Source of the DNA: Liquidambar formosana | Taxonomy: Eukaryota; Streptophyta; Magnoliopsida; Saxifragales; Altingiaceae | DNA: 64,000 nt | Reading direction: 5' to 3' | NCBI GenBank assembly: GCA_039720395.1 | Contig: CM077831.1 | Location: 2,019,001-2,083,000 of the forward strand | Shown: in pieces, positions 9,435-22,050 of the stretch | Position numbering within the stretch: position 1 is the first letter of the stretch | Layout: every line of letters begins with the position of its first letter | Notes under the pieces: model-generated | What the model was told of the DNA's origin: nothing | Databases searched by the model: none | Seen by the model: the letters and a program-made list of their open reading frames with translations, nothing else | Made by a program: the position numbers and the translations under genes

Positions 9435-12376
9435 TGTCACACCCCATTTTTGCACCACCTTACTAGGGCTCACCATTTCATGTAGGTTATTGTTTTGTTT
9501 TTGAGTCTAGTTACTTGCATTAGTTTTCTAGAATCACAAGGACATTGGATATGAATTTTGGTTCAATTTGGAGTTGATCTTGAGGGTTAATAAGAACTTT
9601 TGTGACTTGAGGGGCATAATCGTCTTTTAGGTCACAAACTTTCCATTTGACCTTGAAATAATCTCCAAGTTGCCAATTGGAGTTCATATGATTGCATTTG
9701 AGGTATTTGTGGGTTCAATTCGATGAATTGAAGGTTCGGGATTAGAATGGCTCAACAAGGCTCAGGTTGGCTAAGAGACCTACTTCGGGTTAGCTCGAAT
9801 TGGCTTAGGATTTTCACTCTATGACTACTCATGTGACCTTGATTAGTCTTGATTTCATCCCCAAATGTGTTTAGGAAGGTTGAATTTCGAATTGGAAAGC
9901 ATTCGGTGCGACCCTATGTGCATACCTAAGCTAAGCAATGGTGAGGCATAGCGGTTAACCGCCTTTGTAGGACTCAACCATGCAGCCATGGCTAGGGTTT
10001 CTCGCCCTCAAGTGACTCAAATTACATTCCCCTTCGAAACACGGTCGTTTTGGCTTTCGTTTCGTCAAAATCGGAGTTCATTTGGGCCCTGAAACACATT
10101 TGGAAGCCGAAAGGGTTCAAAAATGGGCTGAGGATGACATGGCCTCGGGTGACCACCCAGGCCTGGGCGGCTAGCCGCCTGGGCCCAGGCTGCTAGCCGC
10201 CCAGCCCCAGGTGGTCACCCGAGCCACTTTCCTTTTTTGAGCTTTGACGCGGCTCCCTCCCTATTTCCTCGGATTTGCACGCCTCCAGCCGTCATTTAAC
10301 CCTAATTTCAGCCCTATTTGACCTACTTGAGCCCCAAGGAACCTCTAAGAGCCCTTGGATCAATCCCTAGGGTTTTAATCCCAACCATTGAGGGTTTTCC
10401 CTCAATCCCTATAAATACCCCCTTATACTTCAGCAATGGGGGAGGCAATTTCTGAAGTGTGAGGCATGTGTGAGACTTGGAGGCTATGGCAGCCATCCTT
10501 AGGGTAGTTTAACCTAAACTTTGAGTGAGAGAGTGAGAGAGAAGGCTTGAAGGAGGGCTGGAGTATTGCTTGAAGGCTTGAAGAAGAGTGTTTCCAGCAG
10601 TACAATAAGAAGAGGAGGACTCTCTACAGCAGCCACCATAGGTATACCTCTTCCCCTTTCTTTCTTTCATTCAAACTAGGGTTTTTGCATAAGATAGCAT
10701 TATTCCATGTTCAAGCTTGTATTTTTATTGTGTTTTGCTATTTCTATTAGTTAGTATGCATATCTAGGATCATATTCATGGGCTGTTTAGTATGCTAGGA
10801 TGATATTCCATGTGATTTACTGCATGTTTGGGACTTTAGGGTTTCTTTAGTGCTGAAAATGGTTTTCTGCATGAAATAACTCTTTTGCATATTAAAGCCT
10901 GTGTTTTTATTGTGTTTTGCTATTTCTATTAGTTAGTATGCATATTTAGGATCATGTTCATGGGCTGTTTAGTATGCTAGGATGCTATTCCATGTGATTT
11001 ACTGCATGTTTGTGATTCTAGGGTTTCTATCATCCTTGTGTGGGTTTAGTTGCATATAGCATGATTGGTTAGGGATTTTTCCCTGTTTTTTCTTCATAGT
11101 TGCTGCATATGTGTTCCATATTAGGTAACTATGATATTTCTAGCATTCATATAGTTGATTTTAGGGTTTTTTGCATGTCATTGCATGTAGGGTTGAATTA
11201 GGGTTTCAGTTAGCTTATGATTCATGTTGTTTGCATGACTTGTGGTTGATTTTAAGCCTTATTTCAATTCTGTCCAGATCTGTTGTTTGTCCTTGATATG
11301 ATATTTTGAGCATGTATTTGCTTATGTTTAAGCATGATAATGGCTTGATTTGGAATCTAGCTTGTTTGGTTGGTATTTTTGGTATGTTTTGCATGGAAAT
11401 TGCAGGTGCTTTGACAGGTACAACAGGTGCAACTACCCCACCAATGTGGGGTGGTTATTTTGGCTATTGCGGGATGAAATCTTGCAAATTACCCTATGCA
11501 ATAGGGTGGTTACTTTGATAGGTTGCTTTTGCTTAAAGGTAAGTAGGGTATGAGGGTGCCCCAATTCACCCTTCTTTCTTTTCCTTGAAACTTTCCCTTT
11601 CTCCCCCCCTAGGGTTATTTCCTAATAGAGGGGTATGGTAACTCCTATAGTTTCCTTTCAATAACAAATACCTTTTGAATCAAGGTTTCCATTTTTATCA
11701 AAATTCCATATATTACCAAAAATCTTTTGAGAATCATTTATTTTGGAAACTTACCATGTTTTACTTGAAAGGAAACTTAGGGTTTACCATAGGCCTTGAT
11801 TAGGTTATAACCCTATTCCCTTTCGAACTACGTGGACTTTGATCCATGTATTTCCATACATGGTACGTAGGCGCTCCTTGTGAGGTTCAAGTCCGCCCTA
11901 GGATACTAAGTATCCTAGGTTTTCTCCTCTCCCTCTTTCTTTTTTCTGTTTTTCTTTGATTTACTTGATTATATGGATGAATGAATGAATGATATGCATG
12001 CTGTCTTGTGATGATAATTGTTGATTTATGTGTGATTAAGACTTTGATTTAGCCCAATTAAATTAAGAGACCGTTTAGGGCGATATGGGTGCCTATAGGC
12101 TTTGCCTAGAACCTTCCCATATCGTAACTTAGCCTCCGAATCCCCGAACTCTCTGGTTTCCAAAAGACTTTTTGCCTTACCATTTTAAACATGGAGTCAA
12201 TCTTTTGTTTTCCTAAAACAAAACTGTTTTTTTAGGGTTTTCCTTGTTTCCTTTAAAAAATAAGGTGGCGACTCCTTTCTTTTTCCGAACCCATTCGTGG
12301 GCCCTCTTTTTCTGGGTCCACAGACTGGCGACTTTTAAACCCTCCTTGTGGGCCTTAACCTTTTTTGGGGTCCACA
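9435..12376 (+). repeat. 3' LTR of element 1, complete (2942 bp)
   Basis: It runs from TGTCACACCCC to GGGGTCCACA. It carries the same palindromes, TATA box (10410-10417), tandem units, HP1 and HP2 as the 5' LTR. One single-base indel (the run of G near 613 in the 5' copy) and a few substitutions separate the two. Confidence 0.93.
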
Positions 12377-13651
12377 GGTTTGTTAATCATGATTAGGCAA
12401 GGAACCATGGTTTCCTATAACCGCTGTGTCAGGAATTACAGCTGCTACAACAGTTTTGGACTGTTGTAAGATTTGGACTGTAGTGTGAGTCATAGGACAG
12501 GTGTCCCGAGATGAATATAAGGCCCCGAGCTAGGAGATCACGTGAGTTGTAACAGGCCTGGTCGAATTACCTGTGCCACATGTCAGTACTTTTGGTTTGA
12601 GCTCTATATCCCGAGCTGGATCCTCGATTCAGAGATATTCCCACACACATAGCATGATAGTTTACCTCAAGACTTTAATTAAATTTTATTCACATAGGAA
12701 TAGAATTAAACTTTATTTAAATGAGAACAACCATTTTGAATGAATTTGTTCAAGTCCTTTCATTCGTCCATTTATCCGAGCATAGGGATATTCAATTAAG
12801 TCCAAAAAACTTCGTAGCAAAGGGGGAATTATTTTTATGTCCGAGTTGATTATGATTACTAACAAGAAAACAAGAAGAGGTTAGTGTAAACAATATGTAT
12901 GCATGCATGAACCTAACCTTGCCAAATTTGATTTTGCTTAAATATCACTTCAACCTTTTGATATGTTTAAATTTCTATTTCACACATCACTAATGCAAGC
13001 TCACATGCAATAAAAGAAAATAAAAATGGGTGCTAGCAACCTATTGAAGTGGTTTGCATGCAAAAGGTGGTTTAGGGTCTCCTTGCCTTTAACCCACCAT
13101 ACAGGACTTTAATCTCTTCACGACATGTGTTAGGATGTCCATGTACGTACTCGGGCAAAGGTAAGGAGGGTGACAATCACATATTAAGGCTGTAATGAAT
13201 AATACTATCAATAGAGATCTTAAGAAAGCTTATAAATGAATTTGAAAAGGGAGGCTCACCTAGTATAGGTGGTTTTCACCTTAGCTTTGATTGATCTAGG
13301 CTTGAATGCTCCTTTGCTAGCTTTAAAAACCCTTCTTTGAGATGCTCCTTTGAATATTCCAAGTGTGCTTGGACAGTGGTTGAAGTTGAGGCTTTGACAA
13401 CTTGAGGGGGTTTAATGCATGAGTGCATGCATTGAGGTGAATTTTTGGAAGGAATTTAATGGAGCTGTGAGGAGTCTTGTGTGAGGATTTTGTAGTGGAT
13501 GGAATGGGATTGGATTCGAGTAAGAGGAGTTGGTGCTCTTGGGTATAAAAAGGATAGGTCTTAGGATGGAAAGGTTAGCATGTAAATTGGTCTTTAAAGA
13601 TGGCTCCTAGGATATAAAGAGATGGCATCCTTAATGAATAAAAATGTGGAC

Positions 13652-13659
13652 TATTTATA
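13652..13659 (-). promoter_or_regulatory. TATA box of the giant minus-strand LTR
   Basis: Minus-strand TATAAATA in the context CCCTATAAATAGTCC, downstream of the hairpins at 13821-13970. This orientation agrees with the LTR start at 18608. Confidence 0.55.
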
Positions 13660-13820
13660 GGGAAAATTGGACTTTTAGAGCTAAAATGGTCATTTGGAAG
13701 GGCATTATGGTCATATGGGACAAGGAGGGCATTTGGTAATTGTTTAATGAAGGAAATACCTCATTTGATGAAGGCAAAATGGTCCAAATGTGGCAAAAGG
13801 GAAATCTACCATAGCAGGTT

Positions 13821-13970
13821 GCCCACGCTGGCATGGTAGGCATGGGCCACACTGGCCTAGCAAGCGTGGGCCCAAGTCCCATCCATGCAGTTGGATTACG
13901 GCTGCAGAGGCTGTAGGGTAGCTACAAAGCCGAAAGCAAGATTTACCCACGCTGGCATGGCCAACGTGGG
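13821..13970. repeat. CCCACGCTGGC inverted repeats upstream of the TATA box
   Basis: CCCACGCTGGC (13946-13956) and GCCAACGTGGG (13960-13970) form arms with one mismatch. GCCCACGCTGG (13821-13831) faces CAAGCGTGGGC (13861-13871). These are the family-specific palindromes of this LTR. Confidence 0.65.
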
Positions 13971-14341
13971 CACACTTATCCCACATTTGTGATGATTTCT
14001 CATCATGAATCATGGGAACTTGTGATCCTCAGTTATTGTGCCTTATCAAATAAGATAGGGCCACTATGGTGGGTCAGAGGTGGTGGTCCGCCCTACTGTG
14101 GGGCCGTATGATCATGCGATATCGTTCGATCGACGATCGGATGGATTCCGATCATTGATCTTGAATGTGGATTGAAACACTGGGTCCCTAAACTTGGTTT
14201 AGGACCAAAAGGTGGAGTGTGCACCTTCTTGGGTGAGATCAAATGGCCCGGATGTGAGCATAATGCTTATAGGGCTCTGTAATTAGTGTTTTGCTGATCG
14301 TGGGTCATATGAGGGCCGATCTTCGATCAAATGACCATGTA

Positions 14342-17300
14342 TTGATCTTGAGGGATTAAATTGAAGATCCAACGGTCGGATTGACCATCGAATCAAGAAT
14401 TGTGAGAAATCGAACCACCCAACGTTGTATTAGGGGTTCGATTTAGGACATTTTGGGGATCAGAGGGTTTGTGCCATCTGATTCCTAATCAAATGGTCCT
14501 AAACCACCCTAGGAACATTGAATTGGAGATCCGACAGTTGGATTTACTATCGAATCAAGGATTATGAGAAACTGAACCACCCAATGTCGTGTTAGGGGTT
14601 CGATTTAGGGGTTTTGGGGATTGGAGGGTTTGTGGCTTCTAATTCCCAATTAAATTATCCTAGACCACTCCAGGAATATTGAATTGAAGATCCAACGGTT
14701 GGATTGATCATCGGATCAAGGATTTTGAGAAATCGAACCACCCAATGCTGTGTTAGGGGTTCGATTTGGGCATTTTGGGGATCGGAGGGTCTGCGCCTTC
14801 TGATTCCCAATCAAATGATCCTAGACCACTTAAGGAATATTGAATTGCAGATCTGACGGTGTGATTAACCATCGGATCAAGGATTGTGAGAAATCGAACC
14901 GCCCAATGCTGTATTAAGGATTCAATTTGGGGGTTTTGGGGATCGGAGGGTTTGTGCCCCCTGATTCCTAATCAAATTATCTTAGACCACTCTAGGAATA
15001 TTGAATTGAAGATCTGACGGTTGGATTGACCATCGGATCAAGGATTGTGAGAAATCGAACCACCCAATGCCGTGTTAGGGGTTCCATTTGGGCATTTAGG
15101 GGATCGGAGGGTTTATGCCCTTTGATTCCCAATCAAATGATCTTAGACCACTCTAGGAATATTGAATTGAAGATTCGACAGTTGGATTGATCATCGAATC
15201 AAGGATTGTGAGAAATCGAACCACTCAATGCCATGTTAGGGGTTCCATTTGGGCATTTTGGGGATCGGAGGGTTTGTGCCCTCTGATTCCCAATTAAATG
15301 ATCTTAGACCACTCTGGGAATATTGAATTGAAGATCCGACGGTTGGATTGACCATCGGATCAAGGATTGTGGGAAATCGAACCACCTAAAGCTATATTAG
15401 GGGTTCAATTTGAGGGTTTTGGGGATTGGAGGGTTTGTGCCCTCTGATTCCCAATCAAATGATCCTAAACCACTCTAGGAATATTGAATTGAAGATCCGA
15501 CGGTTGGATTGACCATCGGATCAAGGATTGTGGGAAATCGAACCACCCAATGCTGTGTTAAGGGTTCGATTTGGGGGTTTTAGGGATCAGAGGGTTTATG
15601 CTCTCTAATTCCCAATCAAATGGCCCTAGACCACTCTAGGAACATTGATTTGAAGATCCGACGGTTGGATTGACTATCTGATCAAGGATTGTGAGAAATC
15701 GAACCACCCAATGTTGTGTTAGGGGTTCGATTTGGGCATTTTGGGGATCGGAGGGTTTGTGCCATTTCATTCTCAATCAAATAATCCTAGACCACTCTAG
15801 AAATATTGAATTGAAGATCTGACAGCTGGATTGACCATCAGATCAAGGATTGTGGGAAATCGAACCACCTAATACTATGTTAGGGGTTCGATTTGGGGGT
15901 TTTTGGGGATCGGAAGGTTTATGCCCTCTGATTCCCAATCAAATGATCCTAGACCACTCTAGGAATATTGAATTGAAGATCTGACGGTTGGATTGACCAT
16001 CAGATTAAGTAGTGTGGGAAATCGAACCACCCAATTCTATGTTAGGGGTTCGATTTAGGGGTTTTGGGGATCAGAGGGTTTGTACTCTCTGATTCCCAAT
16101 CAAATGGCCCTAGACCACTCTAGGAACATTGATTTGAAGATTCGACGGTTGAATTGACCATTGGATCAAAGATTGTGAGAAATTGAACCACCTAATGCTA
16201 TGTTAGGGGTTCGTTTTGGGGGTTTTGGGTATCGAAGGGTTTGTGCCCTCTGATTCCCAATCAAATGACCCTAGACCACTCTAGGAATATAGAATTGAAG
16301 ATCTGATGATTGGATGGACCATCAGATCAAAGATTGTGAGAAATCGAACCACCCAATGCTGTGTTAGGGGTTTGATTTGGGGGTTTTGGGGATTGGAGGG
16401 TTTGTGCTCTCTAATTCCCAATCAAATGGCCCTAGAGCATTCTAGGAGCATTGATTTGAAGATCCGACAGTTGGATTGACTATCGGATCAAGGATTATGA
16501 GAAATTGAACCACCCAATGCTGTGTTAGGGTTTCATTAGGGGGTTTTGGGGATCGGAGGGTTTGTGTTCTCTGATTCACAATCAAATAGCCCTAGACCAC
16601 TCTAAGAACATTGATTTGAAGATCTAACGATTGGATTAACCATCGGATCAAGGATTTTAAGAAATCGAACCACCCAATGCCGTGTTAGGGGTTCGATTTG
16701 GGCATTTTTGGGATCAGAGGGTTTTCATCCTCTGATTCCCAATCAAATTATCCTAGACCATTCTAGGAATATTAAATTGAAGATCCGACGGTTGGATTGA
16801 CCATCGGATCGAGGATTGTGGGAAATCGAACCACTTAATACTGTGTTAGGGGTTCGATTTGGGGGTTTTGGGGATCAGAGGGTTTGTGCCCTCTGATTCC
16901 CAATCAAATGATCCTAGGCCACTCTTGGAATATTGAATTGAAGATCCGACGGTTGGATTGACCATCGGATCAAGGATTGTTGGAAATCGAACCAGCCAAT
17001 GCTGTGTTAGGGGTTCGATTTGGGGGTTTTGGGGATCAAAGCGTTTATGCTCTCTAATTCCTAATCAAATGGCCCTAGACCACTCTAGGAACATTGATTT
17101 GAAGATCCGACGGTTGGATTGACCATTGGATCAAGGATTGTGAGAAATCGAACCACCCAATGCTGTGTTAGGGGTTCGATTTGGGGGTTTTGGGGATTGG
17201 AGGGTTTGTGCCCTCTGATTCCCAATCAAATGATCCCTAGGCCACTCTAGGAATATTAAATTGAAGATCCGACGGTTGGATTGACCATCGAATCAAGGAT

Positions 17301-18474
17301 TGTGAGAAATCGAACCACCCAATGCTGTGTTTGGGGTTTGATTATGGGGTTTTGGGGATTGGAGGGTTTGTGCTCTCTAATTCCTAATCAAATGGCCCTT
17401 GACCACTCTCAAAACGTTGATTAGAAGATCCGATGGTCGAATTGACCATCAGATCGAGGATTGTGAGAAATCGAACCACCCAATGCCATGTTAGGGGTTC
17501 GGTTTGGGCATTTTGGGTATCAGAGGGTTTGTGCCCTCTGATTCCCAATCAAATTATCCTAGACCACTCTAGGAATATTGAATTGAAGGTTCGACGGTTG
17601 GATTAACCATTGGATTAAGGATTGTGAGAAATCGAACCACCCAATGCTGTGTTAGGGGTTCGATTTGGGCATTTTGGGTATCAGAGGGTTTGTGCCCTCT
17701 GATTCCCAATCATATTATCCTTGACCACTCTAGGAATATTGAATTGATGTTCCGACGGTTGGATTAACTATCGGATCAAGGATTGTAAGAAATCGAATAA
17801 CCCAATGCTGTGTTAGGGGTTCAATTTGGGGGTTTTGGGGATCGGAGGGTTTATGCTCTCTAATTCCCAATCAAATGGCCCTAGACCACTTTAGGAATGT
17901 TGATTTGAAGATCCGACGGTTGGATTGACCATTAGATCAAGGATTGTGAGAAATCGAACCACCCAATGCTGTGTTAGGGGTTTGATTAGGGGTTTTAGGA
18001 ATCGAAGGGTTTGTGTTCTCTGATTCCCAATCAAATGGCCCTAGACCACTCTAGGAACATTGATTTGAAGATCCGATGGTTGGATTGACCATCAGATCAA
18101 GGATTATGAGAAATCGAACCACTCAATGTTGTGTTAGGGTTTCGATTTGGGCATATTGGGGATCGGAGGGTTTGTGCCCTCTAATTCCCAATTAAATGAT
18201 CCTAGACCACTCTACGAATATTAAATTGAAGATCCGACCGTTGGATTGACCATCGGATCAAGGATTGTGGGAAATCGAACCACCTAATGCTGTGTGAGGG
18301 GTTCGATTTGGGGGATTTGGGGATCGGAGGGTTCATGCCCTCTGATTCCCAATCAAATAGCCCTAGACCACTCTAGGAATGTTGAATTGAAGATCCGACG
18401 ATTGGATTGACCATCGGATCAAGGATTGTGTGGAATCGAACCACCCAATCCTGTGTTAGGGGTTCAATTCAAGG
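14342..18474. repeat. 161-bp satellite array, 26 monomers
   Basis: The 'aatcgaaccaccc' segment or a variant recurs at 14414, 14573, 14735 and so on to 18438, 26 times, with a mean spacing of 161 bases. Each monomer contains several inverted repeats: AAATCGAACC / GGTTCGATTT, GGATCGGAGGG / CCCTCTGATTCC, CCTAG / CTAGG and GATCCGACGGT / ACCATCGGATC. A degenerate stretch at 14100-14341 precedes the array. Confidence 0.92.
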
Positions 18475-18608
18475 TTTTCGAGCATTGTACCCTTGTGGGT
18501 AGGACAGGGTGAATAAAATTAGGTACCGACTGTGTCCGACCTAATTATACTGTTGACGGGTTGATCGATTTTGTCCGGAGGCGGCCGGACAAAATTTGGG
18601 TATCTACA

Positions 18609-19566
18609 CTAACCATGAGTAACACCTAGCATATGGCTCATGGTGTTGTCTTTAATGAGGTGAATAGTTATCTAACAAAGAACCCTTCTATTATAGTTTA
18701 TAGGTTACAATTGCATCCTTCCATCTACACAATGTCTCCAATTGAACTAATAAGATATTGAAGTCTGTCAAGTCCCTAGTTCAATTACTTTATACTCAAT
18801 CATGAATATCAACTCAATAATGAACTTATGGAAACTCCTTTCCATAGTCATCCTACTATGGGCCCATGGATTTAATGAGTTATATCAATGAATGCTATAT
18901 GAGACATTCTCTCCCTTTTTCCTGAGAGTGATGGATTCCTTATTGATCACTCACATGCCTTCATACACATAGCAGTAGGGCTAATGAACACCCTTACAGA
19001 CCCCTATAAAGATCTGTACTTAGTGTTATCAAACTTCTAAAGCTATATGCATAAGACAACTATGGTGTCTCAAGTCTTAGGATTACTTGTACCACTATAA
19101 CAATAAAAAACTGATTAACAGGCAGGTTAAAACTCCACTCAGTTGATCTCATATCTTTGGTCACATTCAGTGTACCTATTATGATAATAGGCACCCACAC
19201 CTGTTGGTTGTAGTGTCTCCACACAAATAGCTTGAGACCAGCTATCCTCCTATAGAGTCAACTTAACAAGTGCTAGTCCTATGGTTCATTACTGTCCATC
19301 ATAGTGAACCTTCAACTAGGAATACTTTAGGAGTTTAGTAGAGAGATATATTTACAGTCTCAAAATTACAACCCTTTGTAATTTCATATTCTCAACTCTA
19401 ATTCCATGAACATATTATGTAAATAAATATGATGCATATAAACATAATAGAATAAGCCCTTTTATTATTGACTTAATAAATGTGACATACATAAATGAAA
19501 TCAAATGATTGTTCCTAATCCCTAAACAATCATCTCTATAATTGGCTCTAGGGCATAATCCTAACA
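18609..19566 (-). mobile_element. Truncated minus-strand copia-like LTR
   Basis: The reverse complement starts TGTTAGGATTATGCCC at 19566 and aligns closely with the plus-strand LTR at 22051-23010, including 'ctatcctcctatagag' and 'agtcctatggtt'. It is cut at 18609 by the giant LTR. Confidence 0.75.
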
Positions 19567-21574
19567 GTCCAAGCTTGGACGATCACCCGAGGGAACCGGT
19601 CATTGCTTAGGAAACCTCTACCTTTTCCCTCTTTTGACGGATTCTTCCACCCTTGCAAGTTGTTTCCTTCTAAAATTGAGTAACTTTGAGTTCTTTGAGC
19701 ACTAAGAGAGTCTCTAATAGCCCTAGGATCATTATTTAATGAATTAATACTAACCATTGGTTTATTAAGTGAGTCCCCTATATAAAGAACATGATATTCA
19801 GCACATAAGGAGGCCACAAGAGCACTTTATACCTAGAGGTTCTCTAACCCTAAGCAAGCAAGAGAAGAAGTATTTCAAAGGCAAGAGAAGCTCTACAAGA
19901 GGTAAACTCTCCTTTTAATTTCCGGAATTAGGGTTTCTTCTTCTTCTCCTTCTTCTTCTATGATAGTTCTAATGCATGTAATAGCTCTACATATTTATTA
20001 AATCCAATGCTTTTGTGATGTTATATGTTTGATTTTAAGGTTATTCATGGGTTAATATGCTTGATAATCCTTAGTTACCTAGGGTTTCGAAAGCATTATC
20101 CTTTTTATCCTTTCAAGTCATGCATGTTTCATATAGCCTATTTGCTATGATTATTTAGGTTTTTCTTCATCATGGTTGGTTTATATATATGATTTGGAGT
20201 TAAACCATGTTGGGTTTTGCATTCATATAGTTTATTTTCTAGGGTTTTGGAGACATTATCCTTTTCTAAGGATAATTATCCTTTTTAGAGGAATAGGTTT
20301 TGCATGGAGGTATTCGGGAGTGTGTTTAAGCATGAAACCACTTCTAATATGTTGTAGGGAATGGATTTTATGTAGGATATGTTGATAAATCTTTCATATG
20401 GAGTACTTTTTATGTAGAATTATCTTAAGATAGTTTTACTTAAGAAAGCTCGCCATAAGAGAGCCATTTTTCATATTTTACATAAAGTCTTCTCTTTTAG
20501 TTTATTTTTGCTTTTGTTTTCATATTTTTAGTTGTCATATGATATCCCCATGATAGAATTAGGTCTTTTGCATATTTCTTAGTTTTGCATGCATGTTAGA
20601 GGGCATATTTCATGTAGGAGAATGTTAGGGTTTCTTGTTTCCTTTTAATTATTGCTTTTGCATGATTATTAGGATAATTTTGGGACTTTTAGTATTCTGT
20701 CTATATTTTGTTAATGTCTTATGATGATGATTTGAGCATATTGGTAAGTGATTTGAGCATGGTGATTACCCCATAGCAATAGTAGGGTAATTATTTGCTA
20801 AATTGGCAATAATTTGAAGGTGATTTGCAGAAGGTAAGTTCAGGTATTGTACACTTCTTTTCCCCATTCCCCTCTCCCTTTTAGGTTATTTCCTTAGTAA
20901 AGGATCATGATAATCTCTTGGTTTCTTAAACTCTATTTTTCCATTTAAATTCAAATTCTTCTTTATTCCTGTCTTAAAAGCTCTCTTGGAAACTTTTATT
21001 CTTATAAATGGAAATCAAGTGTTTATCATAATTCTTTTAAAAGGAAATAACCCGTTCTTATCGAACTACGTGGACTTTGATCCTTGTATGTTTGTGTAAG
21101 GTACGTAAGCACTCAATTGATATTCAAGTCTGCCCTAGGATACTTAATACTAAGTATCCTAGGTTTTCCTTTTTCTTTTCTTTTATTCTTTTATCTCTTG
21201 TGATTGCTAGTAGAGTAGGATGAATTTATCCATCACATATGATTGCTAGAGGAGTAGGATGGATTATTGATTGATTAACATGCTGTATTTTATTGATTTG
21301 CATGTGTTTAAGTCATAAATTAGCCCAATCAAATTAGGAGACCAACTCAGGCGATGTAAGTGCCTATAAGCTTGGCCCAGAACCTTCCCACATCGTAACT
21401 TAGCCCCTGAATTCGATTTTCTAGTTTTAAAGACTTTGCTTTTCCTTTTAAAATGGAGTCATGTGTGTTTTGGAAATAAAACATTTTAGGGTTTTCTTCT
21501 TTTCCTTAAAAAATGAGGTGGCGAATCCTTTGTTTTTCACATGCCATCTCATGGGTTGTTTTCCTGGGTCCACA
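19567..21574 (+). mobile_element. Diverged Tat-like LTR, 5' truncated
   Basis: It shares the architecture of the element 1 LTR: TATA box TATATAA near 19781, HP1 (21062-21107), HP2 (21351-21395), 'aggtggcgaatcc' and the end GGGTCCACA at 21574. It begins at a perfect 14-bp palindrome GTCCAAGCTTGGAC (19567-19580). A relative lies in the opposite direction at 41171-42805. Confidence 0.75.
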
Positions 21575-22050
21575 CAAAGTATGTTACCTAAGCCAACCTT
21601 TTGGGACACTGGGGCTTTTTATATTTTAATAACTTTCAAGGCGGGACAGATCACCAAGTGACAGCCCCTAGACACGTCAGATCAGAAAAGTTGGGGACAA
21701 CAGTTCTTGCAGTGTCCCGAATTGGGACTTTCCAAAACCTAAAATGCGAGAAACCAAAAGCCTCACGACTCTTCATCTTTTGCCCTAATTTCCCAAAGTT
21801 CTAACCCTAGGAACAACCTTCAAACATCAATACTCCAAAACACAAAAATCAAAGACTAAAGATCAAAAGCCTCAGTCAGGAATCAGAGTCCCAGATTCGT
21901 CTAGGGATGAATACACCACCGCAGCAAAGTTCCAAGACCTCAAAGAGCACTGTACAATGAGATGAGAATCACAAGAATCGAAAAACGCAGTAACCAGAGC
22001 AAGAGAGATTTCTGGTCGCAAGAGTAGAACGGTAATGGAGTTTTGCTAGT
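21575..22050. other. Unclassified sequence, left part of a possible minus-strand LTR
   Basis: No ORF is supported. Together with 23748-24090 it may form one minus-strand LTR interrupted by the insertion at 22051, because 23748-24053 carries a minus-strand promoter. A CTAGT copy lies on each side of the insertion (22046-22050 and 23755-23759), but the right copy is 7 bases beyond the best LTR end. Confidence 0.35.

Larger units (their letters stand above)
1..12376 (+). mobile_element. Element 1: Tat-clade gag-only LTR retrotransposon, 5' end outside the window
   Basis: Two long direct repeats (1-2661 and 9435-12376) bracket a 6.8-kb internal region with a tRNA-Arg-type primer site, one gag ORF, A-rich noncoding sequence and a long tandem array, but no protease, RT, RNase H or integrase ORF. 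By eye the LTRs differ at only about seven sites over 2.66 kb (near 501, 613, 1945, 2474, 2478, 2568 and 2592), so the insertion is recent. Tat/Ogre-clade membership rests on the primer site and the Gag with a C-x2-H-x4-H-x4-C knuckle. With gag but no pol it is non-autonomous. The TSD cannot be checked because the 5' end is missing; the 3' flank begins GGTTT. Confidence 0.9.
12377..18608 (-). mobile_element. Giant minus-strand LTR fragment (>6.2 kb) with a satellite in U3
   Basis: The right end, read on the minus strand, is a typical LTR start (TGTAGATACCC, ending at plus base 18608) followed by a short inverted repeat of TTTTGTCCGG type. Leftward come the satellite array, two hairpins, a TATA box (TATTTATA at 13652-13659 on the plus strand) and U5-like sequence, until element 1 cuts it at 12377. 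The LTR end is therefore not visible. I infer one LTR because no primer site or coding sequence intervenes. Confidence 0.65.

Noticed and set aside
14342..18474. Centromeric satellite
   Set aside because: The monomer length would fit, but the array is short and lies inside an LTR, so no centromere claim can be made.
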